A DNA stretch of 64,000 nucleotides from Mimachlamys varia (GCA_947623455.1 OX392528.1:51850322-51914321); one strand, 5' to 3'; positions 13,205 to 26,213 are shown, numbered from the stretch's first letter. Program-made: numbers and translations. The notes: generated by a model from the letters alone, not told the origin.

Positions 13205-14060
13205 AATTAGAAATGCACTTTTATTTATTGGAACGTCAACTTGTCAATGGTCTCTTAAGTTTTAAAATTTGTTTAAAGTACGTAAACCATTAAAGACAAT
13301 AAACACTCACAATAGTAACAAAATAATATCAGTAAAATATAGAAATCAACAGACGATAACCCGAATGATATCACACTTTTATGATTGAAATGTTAGCGTG
13401 CAATTGCCTCAAATATTTATAAAAATTGTTTAAAGTACATAAACAATATAATGATTGAAAACACACCTGTCATATCAAAGACAATAAATCCCTACAATAA
13501 CAACAAAATAAAATCAGTGATTAAGAGAATAAACAGTTGAGTCCCCGAATGAAATTGCACTTTTAGTTTCTTATATTTTTAAAATTGTTTTAATACATAA
13601 ACAATGTAAAGATTGAAAACACACCTGTCATTTAAAAGACAATAAATACCTACAATAACAACAAAATAAAACCAATTATATAGAGAATTAACGGTTGATT
13701 CCCCGAATGAAATCGCACTTTTAGTCTCTTATATTAAAAAAATTGTTTAGGAGTACATCAACATTGAAATGATCGAAATCGCACATTCTATATAAAAGAC
13801 ATGAACACCCACAACAACAAAGAAAATAAAATTAGTCATATATAGAAATAAACAGACGATTTCCGGAATTGATATCGCACCTTTATAATTAAAATTTCAA
13901 AATACATTGTTTCTTATGTTTTAAAGTACATAAACAATGTAGTGATCGAAAGCAAACATTCCATATAAAAGACATAAACAGCATTACAACAACAAAGTAA
14001 CATCTGTGATATTTATAGAAATAAACAAACGATTTCCTGTATCAATGATATCGCGATCTT
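13205..14060. repeat. Satellite-like tandem array, ~158-bp monomer
   Basis: TTTAAAGTACATAAACAAT and its variants recur at about 13271, 13429, 13587, 13744 and 13919 (spacings 158, 158, 157, 175). Each is followed by AAGACAATAAA, ACAACAAAATAAAA and a CCCCGAATGAAATCGCAC block. Five diverged units. Confidence 0.85.
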
Positions 14061-15040
14061 CTGATATACCGGCGTACCTGTAATGTAATTCGAATGAAAT
14101 ATCAATATCAGAGAATCATTTTATGGGAAATCCAATTACAACCACAGTCTGGAATTCCTAAACATCTGTGAACGTACCAAACCGGAAATGTATTGATAAA
14201 ACGAAAATGAATCAAGTGCTTACATAATTAGTTTGGTTGTGAGATGGTGAAGATAGGTATGATTTACGACTTCAGAAATAGATATTGACATAAATGTCAT
14301 TGATATTACGATAAGCAGGTGTATATTACACTAATTAACACTAGAGGTATATCGATGGTGTGTCATGCAGTTGCCGCGACCATCCCAGTCATAGTAGAAG
14401 ATACGTCCCCGATAGCGTATTGAATATCGCCCTAATGACGTTGACCCAAACACGTGACGACTTGTGTGTCCAGAAAACCACTCCAATATTACTCCTGTCA
14501 TAACGGACATCCATATGGAAATCCGTCCGCAGCTTTTCTCCCATGAGGTGCGTTAAGTGTTCTACAAAAGGAACATTTGTTTTTATCCGGCCAAATAGAA
14601 ATTGAGCAAATAACTTTATTGCCTTATGTGATCCGATCGTACGTTGCAATATCGTTGCAATCTAGGTGTTATCCCCATGTTTGTGTACACAGCTATAAAG
14701 CCCCTGACATAAATGGACTCCGGGGCGTTGTGCTCTGTACTGATGAGGTACACTAAAAACCTGTGGGTTGCAGTTTAATTGCATTTTTTTTTATGCCTTG
14801 ATGATGTAGTCTGGCTTCCCGGAAGCTTAAATAGCCTAGGGTTATTATGTTAGGTGTAAAACTGATCGCGAACCGGATTCATTTGCCATGACAGTTTGCT
14901 ATTTTATTTCAAATTTGATTTTGATGAAATTAAGACATAGTTATTATCCTTTTTTATCAGTTTTATCTGTAGATAAAAGTAAGAAAATGGAATTTTTGGA
15001 GTTCAAAATAAAGGGAGTCGTCGTCTGCATGATATAACTG

Positions 15041-15081
15041 ATTTTGAAAGGTGCAGCATGTGTGTGTATTATGTCATCTTT
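15041..15081 (+). repeat. R2 terminal fragment
   Basis: Only the last ~40 bases of the family (GAAAGGTGCAGCATGTGTGT through GTCATCTT). Confidence 0.35.
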
Positions 15082-15207
15082 CAAAGCATATCCACTCGTT
15101 GAATTGAATTCACCATCAGGCTCGGCACAACCATATTGGGTTTAAATTTTCCATTTTTGAATTTATACGAGCGTATTACTGTTTACTTTTCAAACTGTTT
15201 AGTAAAA

Positions 15208-15401
15208 TAAAAATCAGAGAACACCAAAATGTCAACAAAACCATAGTCCGAACTCAAAATCGATTAAACTAGGGGCAAAATAGGAACAAAGGAGGATTTA
15301 CAAGGCGACAAAAGATGTTCCGGAAGAGTTAGCGTCTTCATGTACATCTTGGTCACATCCAAGTAAGCATCAATCCTCAAAATGAGAACCGAGTCTTTGT
15401 C
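15208..15401 (+). repeat. R1 copy, internally deleted
   Basis: The AAGTACAAGAGAATAAGACC segment and the CGACGACACC block are missing. Flanking parts align well. Confidence 0.75.
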
Positions 15402-16259
15402 AAAAAACAATGTCTTTATACTTTTCTATTAATACAAAAGTTAACCCATGAACGATGCCAAAAATGAAATAGACAAGTACATATTGACAATAGCCCAAAT
15501 GGTCAATATTTCAGGTTTGAAAGTTACCTCTGTTTCAAAAATTTTATGAATAGTGTATTGTAATCTAATTATAGACATAATTGTTTCAACAAGACATTGG
15601 TTAAAGAATCATTTCATTTTTCTTATGACGTTATTTATCAATGCTATATCGTAACAGATGCATATGAAAAATTGTTTTATAGAATAATAATAAAACAATA
15701 CTTCTTTTGCTGTCTCTTTATGAAGCATTGTTAAGAAACGTCACAAGAAGAAAAAGATTAGTCTTCGCACGTCTTGATGAAGAAATTACACATTATCGAG
15801 TGACACCTTGGGAGATGGCCCAACCCAAGCTATGATTAGGTGTGTCATGTTATATTTAACACTGAGTGATGGCAAATCTTTAATTTGATTTTCTCAATTG
15901 TGTATTAAGTATAAGCTGTCATTCACTTACGTCAAACAAATTAACCCTAAAAACTGAAAGTACTTTTTGTTCGTATATATTTTCCCATAGTTGAGTCGAT
16001 TTAAAGTTACCATTATGGTTTTGGTGACGTTTTTTTTCTTTCTTTCTTTCTTTTTTTTATTTTAACCAGTTTGTAAACAGACATTCGTTTGAGACTATAT
16101 TTAGGTTCATAAAAAAATGTTACATAAATAGACATGACATGTTTCTGTTTATACGTAAATTTATTTAAAGTGATAAGAAAAGGAGCGTGGAAATGAGTTT
16201 TTTTCATGGAGCCGTTTAAAGCTAGGACCATGAAATATCGACTATCTAAGGATTGTACA

Positions 16260-16352
16260 AAAACACACACATGAGATAAGCTCCTTTAGATGCAATAGAG
16301 CTAAATAATGAATTGAACTATACACTATAGCTGTTTTAGTGATGCTAGGTCC
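16260..16352 (-). repeat. R2 copy, highly degenerate
   Basis: Reverse copy whose order matches the 8.3 kb unit (cacacacatg, gaattgaac, agctgtttt, agtgatgctagg). Helix II of the hammerhead is deleted. Confidence 0.35.
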
Positions 16353-17310
16353 TAAACAGTACAAAGAATGTATCGAAATTGTACATTGAGAGTTTACGTA
16401 TCGCATTAGTAGCCCATCAAAACCTTCACACGAAACGAATCAATTTCATAAAATGAAAATGTAAAGCTTATGCTTTTATTCTACTATAAGCATAATAAAC
16501 AACGTTGTTTTTACGGAACAAAGATTAAAATATTTACTACATCGAAAACTATTTGTCAGTATATAAATTAACAAGCATTTTCTCCCACACTTTACTTTCA
16601 GGATACTGATAGCGAAGTAATAGTAATGCACAGTAATAGTTATCAAATGTGTCGATGTTGAAATAATACGGAGTTGACTAAGCTTTAAAAAAGCAAAAAT
16701 AAAAAAATAAATAAATAAAACAAACAAACTAATCAAGCAAAAACTCCATACGCTATGACCTCTGTTTCGGACGCGTAACCTCGAACGTCTCTGGGAAACT
16801 GACATGGTTGTTGGATTACTGACACACACAGAGTCGATTCTGACAACCCTTCAAAGAAATTAATTTGGCATTATACAGATACCCGAAATCGATCAGCTTT
16901 TTTTTTCATTAAGACTATCTCTCAGATATGCTTTGATTTAGACAAGCAGCGATACAGAGAAAGTGTGAAGACAAAGGTTTTACTGATAATGATAGTTAAT
17001 CCACTTGCCAAACTGACAATGGACTGTTGTAAGCCTATCATGCCACGCAAATAAGATCACCTGTCTTGGTTTCATAGGCATACAAATTCAACACTAACAG
17101 ACTCCGGGAATGTTTTGTATCGGCCCTTGGGGTATATATCATGGCTTAATTTGTACATTAAACCTAGACAACCAAGATGAGAGTGCATAAATGCGTCTAT
17201 GCGGTGTATTTGTTTTATGCAAAGCAATGGTATTCTCGAAATAAAAGTCTCCGACATCTATCTGATGTTTAGTGTAAAATAAACACATTTTGATGTGGAA
17301 TCAAACGTTT

Positions 17311-18078
17311 TGTCTGAGTTTTTGTGTTTGTGTGTCTAGTGGTGTCTGAGCTGCTGTGTTAACTGATGCTGTCTAAGTTGTTGTATTTGTGTGTTGTGTT
17401 GTGTGAGTTGTTGTGTTTGTGTGTTGTGTTGTGTGAGTTGTTGTGTTTGTGTGTTGTGTTGTGTGAGTTGTTGTGTTGGTGTGTAGTGTTGTGTGAGTTG
17501 TTGTATTTGTGTGTTGTGTTGTGTGAGTTGTTGTGTTGGTGTGTAGTGTTGTGTGAGTTGTTGTATTTGTGTGTTGTGTTATATGAGTTGTTGTGTTGGT
17601 GTGTAGTGTTGTGTGAGTTGTTGTATTTGTGTGTTGTGTTATGTGAGTTGTTGTATTTGTGTGTTGTGCTGTGTGAGTTGTGTTTGTTTGTAGCGTTATT
17701 TGAGTTGTTGTGTTTGTGTGTTGTGTGAGTTGTTGTGTTTGTGTGTTGTGTTGTGTGAGTTGTGTTTGTTTGTAGCGTTGTTTAAGTTGTTGTGTTTATG
17801 TGTTGTGTGAGTTGTTGTGTTTGTGTGTTGTGTGAGTTGTTGTGTTTGTGTGTTGTGTGAGTTGTTGTGTTTGTGTGTTGTGTGAGTTGTTGTGTTTGTG
17901 TGTTGTGTGAGTTGTTGTGTTTGTGTGTTGTGTGAGTTGTTGTGTTTGTGTGTTGTGTGAGTTGTTGTGTTTGTGTGTTGTGTGAGTTGTTGTGTTTGTG
18001 TGTTGTGTGAGTTGTTGTGTTTGTGTGTTGTGTCAGTTGTTGTGTTTGTGTCTGAGTTGTTGTGTGAGTTGTTGTGTC
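17311..18078. repeat. G/T minisatellite with 30-bp then 25-bp units
   Basis: Units of GAGTTGTTGTGTTTGTGTGT type. The left part has 30-base units with an extra TGTGT, the right part nearly perfect 25-base units. Open frames on both strands are repeat artefacts. Confidence 0.92.
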
Positions 18079-21000
18079 TCGTTTATTTGGTTTGACTCCG
18101 AATTTCCCATTCATTTTAAAAATAGCAAGGCGCGTAAATAATACATAGAAAATGTAGGATGTGTCCCCTTTATCTAATACACATCTGTTATTCAAATTTT
18201 GGAGTAAATATGTGAATGTTTGGTCTCAACTCTTCTGAAACACGTAAATGTGTTTTCTTTAATTTAAGACGAATGAGCAATCAAATAAGAACATCTTAAG
18301 TGTCTCGTGTGTATGATGATATATAACACAACATGTATGGTGCTTATAATGTTGAATCGGCTCATTCCAGACCTGTCAATTTCAAAGTGTGATGTATACT
18401 ACAATTGATAAAAGCAAGACTCTTACCCGTATGAATGAAACCATTAGATAATCAAGACAATCATGTTTATAGATACTTATAAAACAAATTTATTTTCAAT
18501 CTGGTATATCAAGCTGATAAGGAATCAAAACTCTTACTTATCTAGTGCTTGTAGTGTACGTCATTTGTCCATGCACGACGCTACAAGGTATTCAATAATG
18601 AACTAAACATCGCTTCGCAGACAATCAAATCCGTCTCAACAATAATGCTGTCTGTTTTTTTGTGATTATGACGTCACATGATTACGGTAATTAGTTAAAT
18701 AATTTATTAACTGATAACATGTCCAGCAGTCGTTGCATAAATATGTCTGAAAGGATACCGAATGTCTTATTACTTATATTCGTTTAGGGCTAATTTCACA
18801 CTAACATTTCTCTCACGAGTTTCTTTCGGAACACCAATTTCTTCCCGAGGAGTATAGTCGCTAATTGTGACACGGAACATAGCCTCGCATTAACTCCGAG
18901 TTATTGACCACTCATCGGGAGGCCATCTTGAAACCATTTGAAAGATTGCCTGTGACACTGACCTCGGGGAATGACGATGTAACCAACGACAGACCGGTTA
19001 CAAACCAAGAGCTTCCGAGACCTCTTTATTTTGGCACCGACTAATTTCACAAGAGGATCAAACCCGTTAGACCTATGTACAAGAGGATAAAAATCTCTGG
19101 TTTTTGAAGTATTGATAGCTTACAAATTTACTACCATATGGTTTTAATTTATTTCATTTTCTCTTGTGGCTTTTCGTACATGTTTCTTGTATTTTTGTTA
19201 TATGTGAGTGATACGCAGGAGTATAACGAAGTTACAAGGGAAAATAATATAAATCGGGGTCAGAAGTCTTTAAAATATCATAATGAAAATATTTTGCACC
19301 TTAAGGATCTTGGTATTAGAACAAAGCACTTACTCTTATTCGCCATCAGCCGTTATTACAATGTTTATTACTTGAGGATCATTTTGAATAATCTATGATG
19401 AATTTTACAACAAACTGTATTTTGCTTACTCAATTACATTTGCTTTGTTTCTATAGTATTAGATATTTAAGTATTATTTGGCCATTAGTGTATATTTACA
19501 TTTGCTCTGTAATTTTCCATTGACACAATGCTAAGAGGCAGTTGCTGTCATAGGCCTATAACACCCAGTGCTTTAGACAATAACAGCAGTTGCTATTGTG
19601 ACGTCATCAATTTCATTGTTATTTTCACTTATTTTGCTGTTCAAAATCGGTATGAAGAAAATAAATAAAACAACGTTTTAACTAAGGAATGCTGAATACA
19701 TCGATAGTGTCTCTTTGCACTATTTTGGAACTCTGTGCAAGCAATGTCCAACGAAAACATAAAAAAGGCTTGTACGGTTTCCTGTAAAATTATGTCTCAC
19801 GTTGACCATACTTTGGGAGGAGACTGAACCATCAGTCCAGTGTTATAACAGTCCACACAACTATTTAGGGATAGAGTCCTGCACTTTACCTGGAACGACC
19901 TATTTAAGGGCCCAGACATCTTGGTGTAATCACATTCGCTTGACATAGTGTCTGATGATCTGGGAGTGATGAAGCCTCTGTAACATGCCATCAACAGCAC
20001 ATTTCGTCTTACGATGGGTGTTTATACCTCAATTAGGAAAGGCGATAGGATCAAATGTTATTATGGCGTAAACAAGACCGCTTACATCGATAAACTACAG
20101 AAATTAGTCATAAAGAGGTGGTTTGAATGTTGGCTGTGCATTGTACCACTAAAGCCAAATTAGTACTCTAAAATAGTTTACATTAATAGATTGTTGTAGT
20201 GTTAGAGGCGTGTATAGTTATATTAGCCAACTCCCATGGTTACGTCACATATCAACCGGACAAACGTCACTTCCGTCAAAGCGTGTTGGATGTTCGATTT
20301 GCTTTAAGGTATGACACATATCCAAAATGTCATGATTGATATTACTCCGTTTGTTTCAGTGTTGTTCTAGGTCCGGGGGTCCTCATTTTAATCAAATGTC
20401 CTTACACTTTATTTCTTGCCAAATCTCTCTCAAATCTTAAATAAAAACTATTTCAAGACTTTTTTTATATTGTATTTATTGACAATTTTACACGATATTA
20501 AAAGGCAGTCGAACCCCATCTCTTTGTCGCTGATTGCACACATACGGTAACTGTGGTCAACAAAGCGGTTAATCGAAGACCTGCCTTCGGCTAACGCTAG
20601 TCGAGGGGCTTTTGCTTTCAACATACTAGTTACATGTTTTCCCTATTGTATCTCAAATATTGTTATTACATTTGTACAAAAAAAAATATGTTTTATGTTC
20701 TTTTCTCGGTCAAGCGGCGGATTGCTCCGAAGCAACATCATGTTGCATTTTGGATTTGGCTACATTTAAGTTTATTCCAAAGTCATGCTTTTGCCTTACG
20801 AGTTTTAAAAAGAGCATGAACTTTAAACATTTATACTTTTTTATTAAAGCAATGATTCGTCATAATCTGTTTAGAACATCTAAATTAGTGTATATTTAGA
20901 CTTGTTTGGAGAACACTGCGTCAAAACAAACATTCTAAGTACCAAGTTGTGTCTATGTTCAAACCCTGTTGGGCAAATCACGATTAATTGCCGGCGTACA

Positions 21001-21415
21001 CCATCATAGTTTACAGGATAAGCCTTGAGTTTGGACCTTTGTTGGTGTTTCAGAATCCCAATCCCTTTACAATTTACACGTTAAGTCTCATGTTTGGTTG
21101 AGTGGCGAGATTACAGCCCTATGACGGTATCCTGTTATCCCGTGTTGTACGAAAGTCAATAGGTACGCGAGGACACGCTACTACAAACGACACTGACAGG
21201 GCGAGCGCGTTCGTGTAGTGTCTCCGATAACTCAATCTCTCCCACAGAACATCGCCTGGTCGCATTAACACAGGCCGATCATGATGATATAAACCATTAA
21301 CTGCCCACTAGATATCAATACAAGTGTCAAAACCCTGTCTTATACATTTATATATCATCGAGTAATTTCAAAAAGATACATATTCAAATCAATTTATTCT
21401 TTAATTGGTTTACAG

Positions 21416-21708
21416 ATGAACCCTTGCATTGACAACTCATTGGCTGCAATGAAACGGACGTGCAACAACAGCAACTCGTGACACACGCGAAAGACTACCT
21501 CAGTGATACAGAGTTCAGCCCGTGTGGAGTTCTAAGGAAAGGGGGAAACCAAGGTCGTGTATTGGAGGATAGGCGACCCGTCCTGTGCGAGAGGAATTCG
21601 TGGAGGTGTCCCACAGGCTTATAGCCTGGTGCTGCCGTTCGGACCGCTAGCTCACACTTCAACGCTATCACAACAGGACATTGTAACTTTCATTATACAA
21701 TACGTAGC
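21416..21708 (+). other. Probable GPA2 5' leader with a short upstream ORF
   Basis: This stretch is visibly richer in G and C than its surroundings and free of recognised repeats. It follows a possible acceptor (T-rich tract ending tttacag at 21409-21415), so it may be the 5' part of exon 1 after an upstream non-coding exon. A 22-codon upstream ORF runs from ATG at 21416 to TGA at 21479-21481. Other short frames close before 21709. A TATA-like run lies near 21345, but no transcription start can be fixed from sequence alone. Confidence 0.35.
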
Positions 21709-21871
21709 ATGGGGACTTCCGAAATCTTAAGAGGACCATTGTGTAAATTGAGAAGAAGGGACGTAACAAATTTCATTATCACTATCTATAGGATTTTCCT
21801 TGTTTTAAATACTTTGACTGGACTGACGTATTCGCGACATTCATGGGAAAGACCCGGCTGTTATAAAGTAG
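21709..21871 (+). CDS. GPHA2: GPA2 coding exon 1: signal peptide and first cysteine
   Basis: This exon encodes residues 1-54 plus the first base of codon 55. It starts at the only ATG in frame. An in-frame TAG lies upstream at 21622-21624 with no other ATG between, which fixes the start if the leader is unspliced here. The N-terminal region is long for a signal peptide (about 20 residues before the hydrophobic core NFIITIYRIFLVLNTLTGL). The exon ends in WERPGCYKV, matching the family's first mature cysteine block, and is followed by a consensus donor gtaagt at 21872. Phase 1 fits the two orphan bases at the start of exon 2. It is too short to show up as a conventional open reading frame call. 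Confidence 0.87.
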
Positions 21872-22300
21872 GTAAGTAGTGTCAAAGTTTCTTTACTTTT
21901 GTCATGGACGCTTTTTTCCATTCGTTTGTTTTTTTTGTGGATTGTATTGCAGGGAAGGATGTAAGTTTAATTATATACATATGTAACCTAAGAATGTTAT
22001 ATTAAGTTAGAAAAGTGAGGAAATAGTGATTTGTTTCTCATTAACGAAGATCTTATATTTAAATCAACTTGTTTTTATACAAAAGTATGTTAATTTTTTA
22101 TCATACTTTTGTTTCCCTTGCTTTTACTTGCAAATCCTCATCGTTGCATGTTTATTATGCAAACTTAAACATTGCAGTTCATCTGAGAGACATTTCAAGC
22201 TTCAATGTATATGGGCTTTTGTCTAAAGAGCTCATAGGGAAATGATTTGAAAACGTTTTGAAATACGTTCACATTTTCGGAGTGTGTCGATGCATGGTAT

Positions 22301-23047
22301 AAGGTATCGTGTTAGGGGCACACGGCAGATATGCTGTCGTACTAGAGACACGTGGTTTATATGCTGTCGTACTAGAGACACACGGTAAATCTTCTATCGT
22401 AATAGAGACACACGGTAAATCTGCTGTTTTACTAGAGACACGGTTTATATGCTATCGTACTAGAGACACACGGTTAATCTGTTATCGTACTTGAGACACA
22501 CGGTAAATCTGCTATCGTACTAGAGACACGGTTTATATGCTATCGTACTAGAGACACACGGTAAATCTGCTATCGTACTAGAGACACGGTTTATATGCTA
22601 TCGTACTAGAGACACACGGTTTATATGCTATCGTACTAGAGACACACGGTTTATATGCTATCGTACTAGAGACACACGCTTAATCTGCTATCGTACTTGA
22701 GACACACGGTAAATCTGCTATCGTACTAGAGACACGGTTTATATGCTATCGTACTAGAGACACACGGTAAATCTGCTGTCGTACTAGAGACACGTTTAAA
22801 TGCTATCGTTCTAGAGACACACGGTAAATATGTTATCGTACTAGAGACACACGGTAAATATGTTTTCGTACTAGAGACACACGGTAAATCTTCTATCGTC
22901 CTTGAGACACACGGTAAATCTACTGACGTACTAGAGACACACGGTAATTATTCGATCGTACTAGAGACACACGGTAGATATGCTATCGTACTTGAGACAT
23001 ACGGTAAATCTTCTATCGTACTTGAGACACCCGGTAAATATGATACA
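22301..23047. repeat. Minisatellite, ~30-bp unit, in GPA2 intron 1
   Basis: About 25 copies built on ACTAGAGACACACGGTAAAT plus CTGCTATCGT. 28- and 30-base variants alternate (GGTTTATATG against GGTAAATCTG), a higher-order pattern. It starts 430 bases after exon 1. Confidence 0.92.
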
Positions 23048-23523
23048 GTGTATTAGGTTATCCATCACGTTAAGATAATGCAGGACGACACAGTAGGTAT
23101 GGCATCGTATTTACGGCCAACCAACTCAGTAATGTAAATCAAGTCTACCAGGTAGATATGATATAATATCGTTAAGGGATACAAAGAAGATGCGATATAA
23201 GGTATTCAGGACAATAAGATGCATAAAGTTCGCTATGGATGCTCCGACAAAAAAAATAAAATCAGGATGGTAACACGGTGGATATGACGTCACATTAACG
23301 GTTACTCAATGCTACAACATACGACATATTTGATTCGGTAATAACAGATTAAACACAACATATCCATTCAAGGCCACACCCCTATCCTCATCAACACGTT
23401 AAACTGACACAAGGCTGCAGATAGTACAACAAGGAACAGATGATCACACAAAGAACACAGAAGATATGACAAAGGTTTTATGACCCACCCCAATTCGGAA
23501 CAGAACGGGCCACATACAGGGGA

Positions 23524-23676
23524 GGGACCGCGTTGGCCGAGTGGTTAAGGTGTCCCGACATTGTACCATTAGACCTTCACCTCTGGGTTCCGATTTCAAA
23601 ACCCACGTGGGGCAGTTGCCAGGTACTGGCCGTAGGTCGTTGGTTTTTCTACGGGTAAATAAACCAAAATCAAACC
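23524..23676 (+). mobile_element. tRNA-derived SINE (bivalve Meta-domain type), internally deleted
   Basis: The head GGGACCGCGTTGGCCGAGTG has a near-perfect pol III A box (TGGCCGAGTGG). A B-box relic follows (GGGTTCCGATTTCAAAACCC). Then comes the SINE body (GGGGCAGTTGCCAGGTACTG, GTTGGTTTTTCTACGGGTA). The usual central part is deleted straight to the AATAAACCAAAATCAAACC tail. Confidence 0.8.
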
Positions 23677-24039
23677 AGTGTTACGATACGGTGTAACAAT
23701 AGTCAGGGTTGTATAGCTATTGAAAGAAAAGGGGTACCACAAAAGCAAGTAATTCATGTTGCTAATATTCTTTTCCCATAAATCCCCTTAACTGAGGACA
23801 AAAACTAGCATTCCGGATCTGCGGGACTTCCGTATTATTCGTCTTTTAGGTGATGTAGTTGGTACAGAAAATCTGTTTTCCTCGTTTCATGCATAATAGC
23901 ATTTCGTTGATAAAATTTGTCCAGGATTTAACGCACTTACATAAAGATGAATTGCCAGGCAATGAGTTATAATGACAGGTTATGCAATGGCTCCGTGTTA
24001 ACGTGTTTGAATTGTATTGGCACGTGCATTTCAGGATAA

Positions 24040-24225
24040 AAAAATCATGGAATACCGGATTGTCAACAAAACTATAATCTAAACTCATAATCGATTAAAC
24101 TAGGGGCAAGTTTGAACAAGGGAATGCTTTACATGGAGGTCCTTGTAAAAGTACAAGAGAATAAGACCAGGTGTTCCGAAAGAGTAAGCGCCTTCTTCTT
24201 CATCGACGACACCTGCCATGTAAAG
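24040..24225 (+). repeat. R1 copy, 3' truncated (intron 1)
   Basis: Ends just after the inverted-repeat block CCATGTAAAG. The complement frame is readable as GVVDEEEGAYSFGTPGLILL. Confidence 0.75.
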
Positions 24226-24402
24226 GATGATATGCAAACGTTTTATGTAATCTGAGCATTCTGTTATTCGAAGAACCTGTTTAAATAAACGTGAATACAT
24301 TTATATATATATAAAGATTTCTGAGCAACAAAGGTGTTGCTATATACAAACTTTAACTATAATGACAAGTTAAAAAACGCTATACAGTGATTTCTCGTTA
24401 CG

Positions 24403-24435
24403 TGACGTCAGTCAATGACGTCACTAATGACGTCA
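24403..24435. promoter_or_regulatory. Three perfect CRE palindromes in 33 bp (intron 1)
   Basis: TGACGTCA occurs at 24403-24410, 24416-24423 and 24428-24435, the consensus site for CREB/ATF factors. It lies 2.5 kb into GPA2 intron 1. Function is inferred only. Confidence 0.4.
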
Positions 24436-26213
24436 TCATCATAATGTGCAATGTGTGGTTTTTGTCATAACTAAATTATTAATATGATTGAAGCCGCCAT
24501 ACTGTCTTTTATCAGAACGACATGATGCATACCTTCATTTTTGCTCTCGCCTCAATTGAATCTGAACATGCATCAATGGGTCTCCATTTTGCAGTCGACA
24601 CTGTAATCAATAACTAAACTTAACAGATTGAACGTGATATCGCTTGGATGCTTCCGATAGATCCGACTGTACACTGCAAAACAATTTTATTACCAGTTAG
24701 TGTAAATCAAAACTAAGACTTTAACGCTAGTCTCCTAGAATCCATTGTAAAGGTATCAGAGCTGTTAAAGGGATGAAGACGAAAGGGAAGACCTAACCTG
24801 TTTACGTGTTGTGATTTAAATCAAGTAGTAAACATATCCATTAATGCTAGAAACCCCTCCCACGCCCCGTGAATACTTAGTGAAGCCGTCATTGTAATGT
24901 GTTCTTGCTAACGCATGTGGCATCTTCCTTCGTCTTCACATAATTGCTTTAATACTTTTCTCAGTAAATAACGATGCAATATTTGTCATGGAACCGTGAC
25001 TTGATGATCTACAAACTAAAAGTGTTTTGTTTTTTCTCGGATTTGGTTGATATGCAAGTCGGATGTTTTGTTTCGGAAATGAAGATTAAACTGCGATTGC
25101 TATCAGAGGGAAATGCTTATTGCACAACGTATAGGTACAATCGACACCAATTCCTTTTTAGAGAGGACATTTTTTATTGTACTACGTAAGGGAACAACCA
25201 CCACAAACTCCCCCTTCTAAGTGGGCAATATTTTTCCATAACATCCTCAGAAATGATTCACCTAATTCTTTTGCTTGTCTCGGATGTGGTCACGTAGAGA
25301 AACGCATGGCGGATGCAGTTAAAAATTTCCGCTTGATGTCGAATAAACTTACTTTTTCCAAATATGGTCAATTGCTTTTGATGTATAGAACCCAATGACT
25401 TTTTGGTTGGAGATGCATTAATCTAAGAACCGTCTTCTATATTCGAAACGTATACTTAAGATATACAACAGTATACATAGCTTGCAATATAAAAACTGAT
25501 GTTTTATTTTCTAGTTTTTAATGACCACTTCCTGTTCTGCAATTGCATGTCGCCAAAACAAAGACTTAAACAATGCAATGATGGACTTGCATACGGAATA
25601 TCATTATGCCTCATATCTATGAAGAAATATATTTGGATCCTTTGCTTATTGTGCATATCAGTTTGATTTAACATTTAAGGATGTATATTTACAAAACAGC
25701 ATATCATAAAAAACACCACAGAAGCGAGTTCCTAGGGGCTAGGTTAAGCGTCATTACACTGTAATTTGTTGCAGTGTAGTGCTATTGGGCTGAACGTCAC
25801 GTCTGTGGATCAAGTCATTAACACATGTAGCTCAGTTTTTAACGTGTGCATTTACCCCAACACGAAGCGGTATGTTGGTTGATTTTCATTCTTTCGATAG
25901 GAGGTATTTTACGAATAATATTTCAGCAAGTCCAATCCCACAAAGGCAGTTAACAGAGCCTTCTATCAACGCATATTATTCTGAAAGCTATCAAACAATT
26001 TGTTGCAATTACCCTGAATATTAAACTTTTAGCAAGGAATAACTTCGAGGGAGTTAGGAATATAACTCGGTGTGGGGATTGAACCAATTGCAATCAATAT
26101 AAGCAGTCGAGTAAGACAAAAAGATTGGGAGCAGATATGCAGATGACAAATATTGCAATGACTGCAGCAGATCAAGGTTTTTATCGCTCATGTGCCTTTA
26201 AGTTGAAGGTTCT

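Larger units (their letters stand above)
1..21415. other. 5' flank of GPA2, no gene recognised
   Basis: Apart from the repeats listed separately, the stretches 1.3-3.2, 3.4-5.3, 6.1-8.3, 9.7-11.2, 14.1-15.2, 15.4-17.3 and 18.1-21.4 kb are AT-rich with short chance frames only. The open frame on the minus strand at 14389-14649 is non-repetitive but has no motif and no ATG at its start. Confidence 0.6.

Noticed and set aside
14389..14649. 86-codon minus-strand frame
   Set aside because: No ATG at the start, no splice-site context and no motif. A short similarity (TTTATCCGG region) to 3.7 kb suggests an old repeat.
17366..18195. Leu/Cys/Val-rich and Thr/His/Asn-rich proteins on opposite strands
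   Set aside because: Both are translations of the G/T minisatellite.
22301..23047. CRISPR-like array
   Set aside because: Units follow one another with no unique spacers, and the genome is eukaryotic. It is a minisatellite.
23540..23600. tRNA-Leu/Ser gene
   Set aside because: The A box is good, but the B box is decayed and the sequence runs into a known type of SINE body. It is a SINE head.
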